The notes: generated by a model from the letters alone, not told the origin. Shown: positions 52,006 through 61,207, counted from the stretch's first letter. The stretch is 64,000 nt of DNA from Fundicoccus sp052116145 (GCF_052116145.1 NZ_JBQKLQ010000001.1:806001-870000); one strand, 5' to 3'. Program-made: numbers and translations.

Positions 52006-53301
52006 TTATTGGTTAGCTTCGATAGCTTCAGCCCAGCGCTCATTGAATTCAGCCATCATGTCCTCAAATGTTTCGCTTGTATTGCCAATCGCAGCATCGA
52101 TGATGCGTTGTTTTTCATTATCAGTTGAACCTACACCTAATTGTGAGTAATCATTAATTTGACTAAATAACGCTTCTTTTCCAGGTTCAGCAGGATTTTC
52201 TTCTAATAAAATAACTCCTGATTCTTCAGCACTTGCTAGAGAGGCTGGCATTTCAGCACCGATCACTGGTGAAATTCCGCCATTTTCTTCTGCATAGTTA
52301 GAGTCTTGAATTAACCAATCTAAGAAAGCACGTGCAGCTTCTTTATTTTCACTATGAACATTGATAGCTAAGTTATAGTCGCCACCCACTGCTAAATATT
52401 GGTTGCCATCCTCAGCTGTCATTGGGAATGGGAAGAAAGCGATGTGTTCAGCATTTTCTGGATTTGCATCTTGTACTTGAGGAACTGCCCAGCTACCTAA
52501 AACCATAATACCTATTTTGCCATTAGCTAAGTCTACTTTAGATTGTTCCCAGTCTGTCGTTGTTGGATCTGCTTCAATTAATCCTTGGTTCGCAACGTCA
52601 TATAATAAACGGTAAATTTCGTTCATTGTTTTACCATCTTCGAAAGGTGCTGTATCTGTAGTCATTTCATTTGTGAAATCTGGGTTACCTGAAACACCTG
52701 AGCGAGCAAAATCCCAGTTTGATAGCGTCCATCCAGCTGCATAGTTAGTATATAACGGTGTCACTTCTGGATTGTTTTCTTTGATTGTTTTTAAGGCTTC
52801 AATAAATTCTTCTGTTGTCTTAGGAAATTCAGTAATCCCTGCGTCTTCAAATACTTTACGATTGACAACCATTCCTGTTGCATTTAATTGTGTCGGGATA
52901 CCGTATTGAACACCATCAAATGAACGGTCATTTAATCCTAAATATGTGTCGGATAAAGCTTCTTTTTCGCCCAATGATTCAAAGAAATAGTGGAAATCTT
53001 CTGGGTTAATGTCCGCTGGAAGCATTAGCACGTCACCGTATTGTTCAGTGTTCATACGTGTTTTAATTTGACCTGCATAATCCGTAATTGTTTCGATTTT
53101 TACTTCAACATCTGGATACAACTCATTAAATTCAGCAATATACTCATCCCATTTACCATTTCCCTCCCAGTCAGTTTTGTGGTTGATAAATGTAATTGTA
53201 CCTTCCTGTGCTTGTACAGTAGTTGTCTGAGTTAATACGCCAACGGCTGCTAAGGTTAGTGCTGAACCTAGAACTAAAGTAGCTTTTTTGAATAATTTCA
53301 T
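52006..53301 (-). CDS. Carbohydrate ABC substrate-binding protein (CUT1), no lipobox
   Basis: This 431-residue extracellular solute-binding protein of the MalE-like class presumably binds manno-oligosaccharides for the adjacent permeases. The signal peptide (about 1-31, ending V-Q-A-Q) has no cysteine, and no cysteine was noticed in the whole sequence. The usual lipoprotein anchor of Gram-positive binding proteins is therefore missing. How it stays near the membrane is unclear. It is encoded between the GH113 enzyme and the permeases. Confidence 0.92.
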   Translation of the reverse strand: MKLFKKATLVLGSALTLAAVGVLTQTTTVQAQEGTITFINHKTDWEGNGKWDEYIAEFNELYPDVEVKIETITDYAGQIKTRMNTEQYGDVLMLPADINPEDFHYFFESLGEKEALSDTYLGLNDRSFDGVQYGIPTQLNATGMVVNRKVFEDAGITEFPKTTEEFIEALKTIKENNPEVTPLYTNYAAGWTLSNWDFARSGVSGNPDFTNEMTTDTAPFEDGKTMNEIYRLLYDVANQGLIEADPTTTDWEQSKVDLANGKIGIMVLGSWAVPQVQDANPENAEHIAFFPFPMTAEDGNQYLAVGGDYNLAINVHSENKEAARAFLDWLIQDSNYAEENGGISPVIGAEMPASLASAEESGVILLEENPAEPGKEALFSQINDYSQLGVGSTDNEKQRIIDAAIGNTSETFEDMMAEFNERWAEAIEANQ

Positions 53302-53318
53302 TATAATTTTTTTCCTCT

Positions 53319-54254
53319 CTATTTTGAACTTTTAGCATAATATGCTTGAATGATTGTTTCTGCTTTTTTTCCATAAACGGCATAATCATCATTTTCATTT
53401 GCTGATACAATCGGGTATAGCACGGTTTTCCAATCCCACAGCCCAAATCCTTGAACCCAGGATCTTTTATCTGTCGCTTCAAACATCGCCTGATACCAGT
53501 CCGCTTGAGCGGTTGGATCACTCGCTCCTTCTTTAGTCCAATCATTAGGCAAATATTGACTACCTGAACGACTTGGACATCCCGCTTCACAAAAGAAAAA
53601 TGGTTTTTCATATTTTTTTACGACTGTTTCTATTCTATCGAGTTGCTGGTCCCATTGATCGATCGGATAATAACCAGAACTTGAAATAACATCTAATGCA
53701 TCCCACCATTGAAGGTGATCTTCTTGATATTTATCGCAATTATAAGTCACTAAACCATTGTACTCTCGCCTAACTAACTCAATTAATTCACGCCATTCTT
53801 GGCTTCGTCGGGTAGCATTCACCAACTCACAGCCAATCACAAGCATCTCACACTGAGTCTCTTCAGCAAGTTTCGCATAATGCACAATGTAATCATTATA
53901 ATTTTTAAACCAATCTGACCATTTGGGCTCACATGGAATATCCATATCGAAAAAATTGATATGAGCGCGCCAAGTCCCATCACTTACATTCACCATTGGC
54001 TTCAAAATCACTCTCAGGCCTTGTGCTTTAACAAAAGCAATCATATCCTTGACTTCTTCATCGCTCAGTACAGTGTCAGCCTGCCAGTTAATCATAGTAG
54101 ATTGGGCAGTCTCTTGTTCGACAACAAGTGCTAAAATGATTGTATCAGCGTCAAGTCGCTCTTTTAATAACAAGAGTGATTCTTTCGCTTCTGGTTTTTC
54201 AAAATCACCTCGACGACTCATAAAACCAAAAGTCATCCCTTTAATAAAATCCAA
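53319..54254 (-). CDS. GH113-type beta-mannanase-like glycosidase
   Basis: This 311-residue TIM-barrel enzyme without signal peptide resembles family GH113 endo-beta-1,4-mannanase. The likely acid/base and nucleophile are E143 in G-C-E-L and E223 in F-F-C-E-A-G-C-P, spaced 80 residues apart as in characterised GH113 enzymes. Further family-like patterns are G-M-T-F-G-F and W-G-F/W-D-W-K near the end. Cytoplasmic location suggests cleavage of imported manno-oligosaccharides, not polymer. It lies between the epimerase and the binding protein. Confidence 0.82.
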   Translation of the reverse strand: MDFIKGMTFGFMSRRGDFEKPEAKESLLLLKERLDADTIILALVVEQETAQSTMINWQADTVLSDEEVKDMIAFVKAQGLRVILKPMVNVSDGTWRAHINFFDMDIPCEPKWSDWFKNYNDYIVHYAKLAEETQCEMLVIGCELVNATRRSQEWRELIELVRREYNGLVTYNCDKYQEDHLQWWDALDVISSSGYYPIDQWDQQLDRIETVVKKYEKPFFFCEAGCPSRSGSQYLPNDWTKEGASDPTAQADWYQAMFEATDKRSWVQGFGLWDWKTVLYPIVSANENDDYAVYGKKAETIIQAYYAKSSK

Positions 54255-54276
54255 CTGCTTCCTCCTTTCCTTTTTT

Positions 54277-55455
54277 TTATGATAAACGCCCTAACATTTC
54301 AACATATATTCTGACTGTATGATATGGGCCTTTCCACCCATCTGATAAACTTGTTGATTTAGTCTCGACAACTTGCCCACTTTCATCAACGTGAGGCAAC
54401 CATTCACTCAATTGCCCTGGTATCATTAAATGTGCTTGGATAAATTCCCAGTGGCTTTGTGCTAATCGTTTAAATTGAACTTCTTTAGTACGGCTAAAGG
54501 CATCATAAAAACCAATCACACTTTCAGCCAAACTCCACCATTGTTTAATTTGACTCTTTTGACCTGAATGATAATGATCAAGAATAATTCCTTGATCATC
54601 CAGTCCTTCCTCAAGCACGGATTGAACGATTCGTTGAACGAGTGCCACATAGTCAGAGTCATTCGTTTTTTCCAAGACCTCCAGGCTACGATAAAGTAAC
54701 CAAGCAGTTTCGATATCATGGGCATAAGATATGTCTGAATTTAAGGGAGTCCAATCACGATGAAATTCTGTGTAACAATGCCCCTCTTCTGACACAATAT
54801 ACTCTTTAAACAAAGCCAAAAGATGTGTGATTCGCTTGGATAAACGAGAGTCTGGATAGACCTGATATAGATTGGTATAAGCTTCCAATAAATGCAATAA
54901 AGCATTGGTTGAATAATATGTTGCCTCACCCTTAGGCCCCATCAGTGTCGCTGAATGTGGCTGCCAGTCGCTTGTGAATTCTTCATGATACCCACTATCG
55001 TCCGCTAAATAAGCTTTTGATTCGATTAAATTAAATAAGTCAATCGCCAATTTTAAACTACTTTCTTTCTGGGAAACTTTGTAATACTCGCTGAAAGCAT
55101 AAATCGCAAAACTTTGGACATAAATATGCTTCTGAGTGACTTTCGCTTGACCATCATAAGTGACAGACCAGAACAAACCTTGCTGATCTTCATCAAGTAA
55201 ATAATCGACAATGAATTGGTAGACCTGATCAGCAGCCTCTAACAAGCCCTTAGTCTCTGACACGGGGTAAGCCGCAGATAATGCCCATAAATACCGTGTC
55301 ATTAAAATTGCGCTCTTATCCGCCTGCTTATCAATCGATAAATCGCCAGCTACCTTCGCGTAAAATCCACCCTGTGCTTTATCCTCAAGACTCAACCAAA
55401 AAGGTAAAATACTTTCATCCAATTGCTTTTGAACTGTTTCTTTCGTCAATTCCAT
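54277..55455 (-). CDS. AGE-family epimerase (cello-/mannobiose 2-epimerase type)
   Basis: This (alpha/alpha)6-barrel enzyme of 392 residues resembles cellobiose 2-epimerase, which interconverts the reducing glucose and mannose of beta-1,4 disaccharides. Conserved patterns are G-G-F-Y near 31, H-D-I-E-T-A-W-L-L near 238, W-W-S-L-A-E near 300 and W-K-G-P-Y-H near 380. Beside a GH113 enzyme, mannobiose to mannosylglucose is the likely reaction (inference). It is the first gene of the nine-gene operon. Confidence 0.87.
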   Translation of the reverse strand: MELTKETVQKQLDESILPFWLSLEDKAQGGFYAKVAGDLSIDKQADKSAILMTRYLWALSAAYPVSETKGLLEAADQVYQFIVDYLLDEDQQGLFWSVTYDGQAKVTQKHIYVQSFAIYAFSEYYKVSQKESSLKLAIDLFNLIESKAYLADDSGYHEEFTSDWQPHSATLMGPKGEATYYSTNALLHLLEAYTNLYQVYPDSRLSKRITHLLALFKEYIVSEEGHCYTEFHRDWTPLNSDISYAHDIETAWLLYRSLEVLEKTNDSDYVALVQRIVQSVLEEGLDDQGIILDHYHSGQKSQIKQWWSLAESVIGFYDAFSRTKEVQFKRLAQSHWEFIQAHLMIPGQLSEWLPHVDESGQVVETKSTSLSDGWKGPYHTVRIYVEMLGRLS

Positions 55456-55524
55456 TTTTCAACCAACTCCTCGTGCGTATACAAAAATTAAAAGATAGCC
55501 TCACCCTTTCAATTTCATTCATTC

Positions 55525-55538
55525 GGAAAACGATTACA
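55525..55538 (-). promoter_or_regulatory. cre-like site in the mannan operon promoter
   Basis: TGTAATCGTTTTCC on the minus strand, close to the cre consensus. The same 14 bases occur at 59024-59037 upstream of the alpha-galactosidase. Catabolite control by CcpA is inferred. Confidence 0.55.
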
Positions 55539-55564
55539 AATAGATAATAACACATCATTTTAAT

Positions 55565-55600
55565 AAAGTATATACTTTTGATTAAATTATATATACTTCA
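55565..55600. promoter_or_regulatory. Candidate GntR operator pair
   Basis: AAAGTATATACTTT (55565-55578) is a perfect 14-bp palindrome. A second half-like copy TATATATACTT lies at 55588-55598. GTATATAC cores are typical of HutC-group repressors, and the operon controlled encodes one. Confidence 0.55.
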
Positions 55601-55660
55601 TCAAACTTTAATCTTCTCTAATCAAACACAGGTACAATAAGACACTGACTTTTCCAAATG

Positions 55661-55715
55661 AAAAACGCCCTCCTACAGCCTTTATAGACTCGCAAGAAAG
55701 CGTCGCTTCAAATTC
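55661..55715 (-). terminator. Possible terminator after the ROK kinase gene
   Basis: Minus-strand ACGCTTTCT can pair with AGGAGGGCGT using several G-T pairs, with a loop of about 20 bases and five T. This is weak by eye. Confidence 0.35.
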
Positions 55716-55717
55716 CG

Positions 55718-56593
55718 CTATGATAAAAAAGTTCGTTCAAAATGGACGGCTGCACCAATTAAATTGGCATCGTTAAAGAATTGACATACCTGAATATTGG
55801 GTTTAATGTCGGCAGCACCTTGTCTGTCTAACAACTGAGAGACGCGCTCAGTTAATACGCGTGTAATTTCTGGTCTGACAGAAATACCGCCACCTATCGC
55901 TACTAATTCAGGATCGATGATCAAGGATAAATTATAAATGCCTCTGGCAAGCGAATCATAGATTTCATTGACCATCGCTTTGGCAGCTGGATCGTCTACC
56001 TCAGCTAAAGAGAATAATTCCAAACCATTTGCGATAGGCTGCTCAGGATGGGCTGCATTATGACGGTTAATCTGAAGTAAGCTACTTGATAAGTTACTTA
56101 ATGTATTCTCATGATCAAGCAACATATAACCTAATTCACCTGCAAATAAATGCTGACCCTTCACTAATTCGCCATTAATCGCAATGGCACCACCTATGCC
56201 AGAGCCTATTATCATAAATGCAACATTTTTGTAGTCTTTCGCAATTCCGTAATCTAATTCTGCTAAGGCAGCAGCATTCGCATCATTTTCAATCGAAACC
56301 GGTAATTCAAATAATTCTTGCCACGCCTTTACAATCTCAAATTCATGGAGGTACTGAACCGCACTAATTCCATGAATCACACCTGCTTGACTATCAACAC
56401 TACCGGGACTACTAATGGCAACACCCGTAATCTCATGTTTTTCTTGCGCAATAACAAGGACTTCTTTCATTGCTAACTTTAAACTATCCCAATTGGCTGG
56501 GGTCGCAAAAGATCCTTTATCCAGCAAACTAGACTCATGCCAAATTGCATGTTTAACTCCTTGACCACCGATATCAAATACTAATAAACTCAT
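55718..56593 (-). CDS. ROK-family sugar kinase
   Basis: A 291-residue ROK protein with the ATP-binding D-I-G-G-Q-G-V-K near the start, E-N-D-A-N-A-A-A-L-A-E (about 95-105), G-S-G-I-G-G-A-I and G-G-G-I-S. No HTH domain is present, so it is a kinase, not a repressor. The classical ROK zinc motif (C-x-C-G-x2-G-C) is replaced, as in beta-glucoside kinase-like members. Glucose, mannose or a disaccharide could be the substrate. The GTG at 56605 is possible, but the ATG at 56593 has GAGGGTG before it. It follows the alpha-galactosidase. Confidence 0.85.
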   Translation of the reverse strand: MSLLVFDIGGQGVKHAIWHESSLLDKGSFATPANWDSLKLAMKEVLVIAQEKHEITGVAISSPGSVDSQAGVIHGISAVQYLHEFEIVKAWQELFELPVSIENDANAAALAELDYGIAKDYKNVAFMIIGSGIGGAIAINGELVKGQHLFAGELGYMLLDHENTLSNLSSSLLQINRHNAAHPEQPIANGLELFSLAEVDDPAAKAMVNEIYDSLARGIYNLSLIIDPELVAIGGGISVRPEITRVLTERVSQLLDRQGAADIKPNIQVCQFFNDANLIGAAVHFERTFLS

Positions 56594-56605
56594 AAGCACC
56601 CTCAC

Positions 56606-58864
56606 TTATCCTTTTTTGGTTTTAAGATAAAAGACACGACTGTGATACTCGCCGGCTTTTTCACGCCCCCAATACTCATCGGCACGTCCCGTAAAGTTTT
56701 CATTTAATATCAAACCAATTGCCATTAAATCATCCCCATAACGGACCGGAATATCCTTACTTTCATGGTCCAATTCAAGCAATTCATAGGCTTGATCACT
56801 CGCTAAACCAGCTAATTGAATCCGCTCATAAGCTGGATTTGCGCTTGCTTGACTTTGATAAACTCCGACAATCGCTTCTGACTGATCCTTACTCACTACC
56901 ATCCAAGCTGTTAAGCCTGCTTCGAAGGGACTATTCAAGCGGTAAAAATCACCATGATGTAACAAACTTTGATATTGATTAAATTGATTGATTTGCTGAC
57001 GAACTTCTTCGCGGTCTGCATCACTCAACTTCATGATGTCTAATTCATAACCAAACGTTCCAAAAAGTGCCACATCTTTACGCATCTTCAAGCTTGTTAT
57101 TCGTCCTACTTGATGATTCGGTATTTCAGACACATGGCTCCCCATCGTAGAAATAGGATACACCATCGATGCTCCATACTGAATTTTCAATCGTTCTATC
57201 GCATCCGTGTCATCACTGATCCAATTTTGGTTTGCATAGAAAAGCATCGCAGGATCATAACGTCCCCCACCTCCCGCACATGTTTCAATAAAGACGGCTG
57301 GAAAGGCCTTACGAATACTATCGAGTAAGTCATAAACGCCTAGAATATAACGGTGAAATAATTCACCTTGTTGATGTTTCTTTAAGAAATTAGAAAATGG
57401 TTCTGAAATATAACGATTCATATCCCATTTAATATAATCTATTTCAGCTGAGCCAAGAATCTGAGACATTTGCTCAAAAATATTCGCTACAACGTCCGGA
57501 TTGGAGAAATCTAAGACGAATTGATTACGCCCGTGAGAAATATTCTTATTAGGGTGCCCAATAATCCACTCTGGATGGGCTTGATAAACAGGTGTATCTA
57601 CAGATAACATTTCTGGCTCAAACCACAGACCAAAATGAATCCCCATCGCTTGAATATTGCTTGCTAACGAACGAATACCTTGTGGTATTTTATCTAAATC
57701 AGTTGTCCAATTACCCAGCGATCCATTGTCTGAATCGCGTTTTCCAAACCAACCGTCATCTAAAACAAACAAATCAAAACCAAGATCCTTAGCCAATTGA
57801 GCTTGTTCTAATAATTTCTCTTCGTCAAAATCAAAGTAATTTGCTTCCCAACTATTTAACAAAACAGGTGCCTTCTCAAAAGGTGTTTCATTGTGTAAGA
57901 GTTGTTGACGATAAATATCGTGGAACTGTTGACTCATCCCGTTCAAGCCCTTAGAACTATAAGCCATGACAACTTCTGGTGACTCAAAACTCTCACCAGT
58001 ATCTAAATGCCAGTCAAATTGGAAAGGATTAATCCCCATTGATACACGCGTTACATGATAAGTATCCACTTCTATTTGGCTCAAAAAGTTTCCACTATAA
58101 ACTAAACTGAAGCCAAAAGCTTCCCCTTGGTGCTCACTTGTATTTGGCGCAACTAAAGCCAAGAATGGATTATGGGCATGACTACTTGCTCCACGCGTAC
58201 TTGAAAAATTTTGCACACCTTTTATCAGAGGTTTGCGCTCCAAGTGTGTTTCACGAGCCCATGCGCCATATAAATGAAGCAGCTCAAAATCATCATGCGG
58301 AAAGTCTATCGACATACTCAAAAGACGCTTTAAGCGTAAACTCTCTTCCCCATGATTGTGAACAACCACCCGTCTGACAATAACAGCTTGCTCCCGATAA
58401 ATCGTATAATGTAAATCGATGGCCGCCTGGGAGTAGTTATCTTTTAAATGAATAATTAATGTAGCGGCATCTTCTTCTCCTGCTCGTAACATCGGCTGAA
58501 GATTCGACGCATGCTTACCCGACAGTTGGGTATAACCGACATAACTCAGATGTGAAATATGATCCCCATCAGGATAAGCAATTTCGATTGCTGGGTAACG
58601 AAAATCTGTTGTCCCATAAACAGGAAATTCTTGTTTAATATGTTCAAAAGACGTAGTATGCGTGTCCTGGTATAAATTATTCGAAGGGCGCACTTCCCTT
58701 TCAATTAAATAATCATAATTATCTCTAGGCTTGATGGCAGCCCCATAGTACAACTGTTCCAACGTTTGAGTACTTTCTAATACATGGAAAATATAACTAA
58801 GCTTACCGTTAGTTAAGTGGAAACTTGGATAGTGACCTTCATTTATAAAAATCATTTGCGACAT
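56606..58864 (-). CDS. Alpha-galactosidase, GH36
   Basis: A 752-residue cytoplasmic GH36 enzyme removing alpha-galactosyl side groups from raffinose-type sugars or galactomanno-oligosaccharides. An N-terminal beta-sandwich is followed by a TIM barrel. The motif D-D-G-W-F-G is near 375, the nucleophile is D481 in K-W-D-M-N-R, and the acid/base D551 in S-D-D-T-D, a spacing of 70 as in characterised GH36 enzymes. C-A-G-G-G-G-R-Y-D-P lies between. Its context makes galactomannan side chains likely. Confidence 0.95.
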   Translation of the reverse strand: MSQMIFINEGHYPSFHLTNGKLSYIFHVLESTQTLEQLYYGAAIKPRDNYDYLIEREVRPSNNLYQDTHTTSFEHIKQEFPVYGTTDFRYPAIEIAYPDGDHISHLSYVGYTQLSGKHASNLQPMLRAGEEDAATLIIHLKDNYSQAAIDLHYTIYREQAVIVRRVVVHNHGEESLRLKRLLSMSIDFPHDDFELLHLYGAWARETHLERKPLIKGVQNFSSTRGASSHAHNPFLALVAPNTSEHQGEAFGFSLVYSGNFLSQIEVDTYHVTRVSMGINPFQFDWHLDTGESFESPEVVMAYSSKGLNGMSQQFHDIYRQQLLHNETPFEKAPVLLNSWEANYFDFDEEKLLEQAQLAKDLGFDLFVLDDGWFGKRDSDNGSLGNWTTDLDKIPQGIRSLASNIQAMGIHFGLWFEPEMLSVDTPVYQAHPEWIIGHPNKNISHGRNQFVLDFSNPDVVANIFEQMSQILGSAEIDYIKWDMNRYISEPFSNFLKKHQQGELFHRYILGVYDLLDSIRKAFPAVFIETCAGGGGRYDPAMLFYANQNWISDDTDAIERLKIQYGASMVYPISTMGSHVSEIPNHQVGRITSLKMRKDVALFGTFGYELDIMKLSDADREEVRQQINQFNQYQSLLHHGDFYRLNSPFEAGLTAWMVVSKDQSEAIVGVYQSQASANPAYERIQLAGLASDQAYELLELDHESKDIPVRYGDDLMAIGLILNENFTGRADEYWGREKAGEYHSRVFYLKTKKG

Positions 58865-59267
58865 ATACTCTCTCCTCTAATCAATGATTAAATTTATAGA
58901 CTACCGCTAAATGCAGTTGTAATCGCCATTACGGTACATTTTAAGCATGAAAGCAAGCTAATAATCTAGTTTATTACTTCGTTTCAGATTTCCAAGCCTG
59001 AATTTAAATAACATTCGAACAACTGTAATCGTTTTCCTAAAACATTCTATAATCTAATCCTAGGTAAGTCAACCAAGAATAATAGTGTCTTCACTTTCAA
59101 AATTAGACATTCAAGGCAAAATAGGAAGCCTCGCCGCCTTGAACAGCACTAATTTTCTTGAAAATCGTAAGAAAATTCTGAATTATTAGCGATTAAACGG
59201 ATTAACTTGAAAAGAAGGGGTAATTTACTTTAAACTAAAACTTGAAAACATAAAAGGGGGTAATAGT
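58865..59267. other. Intergenic region between divergent alpha-galactosidase and mscS
   Basis: About 400 bp, AT-rich, no gene seen. It holds a cre-like site TGTAATCGTTTTCC at 59024-59037 and a small inverted repeat ATTTTCTTGAAAAT near 59150. The ribosome site AAAAGGGGG precedes mscS. Confidence 0.55.
59024..59037 (+). promoter_or_regulatory. cre-like site upstream of the alpha-galactosidase gene
   Basis: TGTAATCGTTTTCC, identical to the site at 55525-55538, about 160 bp upstream of the alpha-galactosidase start. Confidence 0.5.
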
Positions 59268-60113
59268 TTGAAACAATGGATTAATCAATTTCTCAGACAA
59301 GAATGGGATGAATTAGCAGTCGATGGTTTATCATTTTTCTTGAGTTTTATATTTATGACAGCATTATTTATTTTAGCAAGTAAATTACTTGACCTGATCT
59401 TTGATAACCGCTTTAATTCAAGATTGAAGGTAATTACTAAAAATAGTTCACCTCAAAGAATGAAAACAATCAATAATTTATTACGCAATGCAGCCAATTA
59501 CGCTTTATATTTCATCTATGCTTACGCAATTTTAAAACTGTTTGGCTTTCCAATCGAAACTTTAGTAGCCAGTGCTGGGATTGCTGGTGTTGCTTTTGGT
59601 TTGGGTGCTCAAAATTTTGTAAAAGATGTAATTAATGGATTCTTTATCATTTTAGAACACCAATTTGAAGTTGGGGACCTCGTGGAAATTCCGCAAGAAG
59701 GGATTACAGGCACTATCATTAGCACCGGGATTCGAACAACCACGCTCAAAGCTGCCACCGGCGATACCTACTTCGTACCGAATAGTTATATTGCAATTGT
59801 CAATAATCAAAGTCGACAAGCAATGCGTATCGTTATCGATTTACCTTTAGACGACGATATGGATTTGTCTTTATTTAAATCCGTCGTACAAAAGACAACC
59901 GATGATATTCAGAAAGATTTTAGTGATTCTCTGACGCAAGAACCCGCGATAACAGGTATGATCCGGGGCGAACATCAAACTTTTTTATATCGCATCACTT
60001 TTTACGTGCTAAATGGCGAACAATATCAACTCAATAGTGAGTTTTATGAACGATACTTTTTGGCTTTACAAGAAAACGATATTCAATTCCCAATCAGTAC
60101 TTTTACACCTTAA
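59268..60113 (+). CDS. Small-conductance mechanosensitive channel, MscS family
   Basis: A 281-residue membrane channel that opens under hypo-osmotic stress. Three N-terminal spans are visible, the pore helix carries the glycine/alanine-rich A-S-A-G-I-A-G-V-A-F-G-L-G-A-Q, and the beta domain shows G-D-L-V-E-I. A cytoplasmic vestibule completes it. The start is TTG with AAAAGGGGG upstream. It is a single-gene unit. Confidence 0.92.
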   Translation: MKQWINQFLRQEWDELAVDGLSFFLSFIFMTALFILASKLLDLIFDNRFNSRLKVITKNSSPQRMKTINNLLRNAANYALYFIYAYAILKLFGFPIETLVASAGIAGVAFGLGAQNFVKDVINGFFIILEHQFEVGDLVEIPQEGITGTIISTGIRTTTLKAATGDTYFVPNSYIAIVNNQSRQAMRIVIDLPLDDDMDLSLFKSVVQKTTDDIQKDFSDSLTQEPAITGMIRGEHQTFLYRITFYVLNGEQYQLNSEFYERYFLALQENDIQFPISTFTP

Positions 60114-60126
60114 ACCTATTAAATCG

Positions 60127-60175
60127 AAAAAAAGACCACCAAGAATTCTGTCAAGAATGCCTGGTGGTCTTTTTG
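60127..60175. terminator. Bidirectional terminator between mscS and cbpB
   Basis: AAAGACCACCA pairs with TGGTGGTCTTT around a loop of about 20 bases, with A and T runs on either side. Confidence 0.85.
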
Positions 60176-60176
60176 T

Positions 60177-60677
60177 CTAATTAATCAAGACATGTTGTAG
60201 TGTTTCAATTTGTTTCGTTATTTCAGAGTTGCCGGAAATTCTATGAATGAAATGATTGAATCGTTTTAGAATTTCTCGTCGTGTAATCAGACCCAGAAAT
60301 TTATTGTCACGTTCTGGATCAATGACACATACAAAGTTATGATCGATTAATTCTCTAAAAATAAACTCAAATGGTGTATCTGGATGGATTGTCGTTACAT
60401 CTGTGCGCATAACATCCTCTATCTTTAATTGGTCCAATTGATTGATATCTATTGAGTCTAAAGTAACAGCTGCATTAATAATTAAAGGCATACTGATTAG
60501 ACCGACCAATTGTGATTTCGGAGACAAAACAGGTATCAGTGAATACTTCACTTGAGACAAAACCAGTAAACCATGATTCAAAGTATGTGTTGAAATGACA
60601 CTCGCTACATTGTCAGCCGGTATCATCAATTGTTCCATATCAGAACAGATAAAACGTTCAATTGTTGGATGTATCAT
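60177..60677 (-). CDS. cbpB: CBS-domain cyclic-di-AMP-binding protein CbpB
   Basis: A 166-residue protein with two CBS repeats (about 15-75 and 85-145) and no other domain, resembling CbpB/YkuL. CbpB binds c-di-AMP and, in some Firmicutes, activates Rel when free of ligand. The second CBS repeat is typical: V-M-R-T-D-V-T-T-I then D-H-N-F-V-C-V-I. It follows the phosphodiesterase gene after 14 bp, in the murI-rdgB unit. Confidence 0.82.
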   Translation of the reverse strand: MIHPTIERFICSDMEQLMIPADNVASVISTHTLNHGLLVLSQVKYSLIPVLSPKSQLVGLISMPLIINAAVTLDSIDINQLDQLKIEDVMRTDVTTIHPDTPFEFIFRELIDHNFVCVIDPERDNKFLGLITRREILKRFNHFIHRISGNSEITKQIETLQHVLIN

Positions 60678-60691
60678 TTTGCATCTACTTT

Positions 60692-61207
60692 CTAGCGAGT
60701 AAAGCTTTGACTTAAACGCGTTAATTTAGTTAAGTTATCATCATAAAATTCAACCAATATTTCTTCAGGAGATAAACTCACGACAGCAAAAGTTTTTTCA
60801 GGAACTGGTCCTCGAGATTGATTTAAACTCCCAGGATTTAATAACAAAACGTCATCTTTAACTTCAGCATATAAGCGGTGAGTATGGCCATGAAAGACAA
60901 ATTTCGCCCCTATTTCATTTGCCAATTCTAACACTTGTTGGTTAGAATGATTGACACCGTGACGATGTCCATGTAACACAAGTACTTTTCCCTCATCCGT
61001 CGTTAAATTACCAATTTTTCGATATTGTGGATCGTAATCCATATTACCAGAAACAACCAGTGCAACAGATTCCCAGATTGGATCATCCGATGGAAATTCT
61101 GAATCTCCACAGTGGAAAATATAATCCACATCATCTTTAAATGCATCAATCACTTCTTGCACTTTCTGCCATCGTCCATGATTATCACTCATGACTAAAA
61201 ACCTCAT
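60692..61207 (-). CDS. YfcE/MJ0936-type metallophosphoesterase
   Basis: A 171-residue calcineurin-like phosphoesterase with the metal motifs S-D-N-H-G (7-11), G-D near 42, G-N-M-D-Y, G-H-R-H-G and G-H-T-H. It is commonly encoded after rdgB in Firmicutes. The start ATG at 61207 is chosen for the AGAGGAG site and the four-base ATGA overlap with the rdgB stop. The natural substrate is unknown. Confidence 0.9.
   Translation of the reverse strand: MRFLVMSDNHGRWQKVQEVIDAFKDDVDYIFHCGDSEFPSDDPIWESVALVVSGNMDYDPQYRKIGNLTTDEGKVLVLHGHRHGVNHSNQQVLELANEIGAKFVFHGHTHRLYAEVKDDVLLLNPGSLNQSRGPVPEKTFAVVSLSPEEILVEFYDDNLTKLTRLSQSFTR

Noticed and set aside
53171..53611. 146-codon minus-strand ORF spanning the GH113/binding-protein junction
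   Set aside because: Overlaps two well supported genes in another frame; product has no recognisable features.
59148..59180. CodY-box-like ATTTTCTTGAAAAT repeat upstream of mscS
   Set aside because: One extra base in the centre compared with the CodY consensus and several mismatches in the alternative register; too weak to call.
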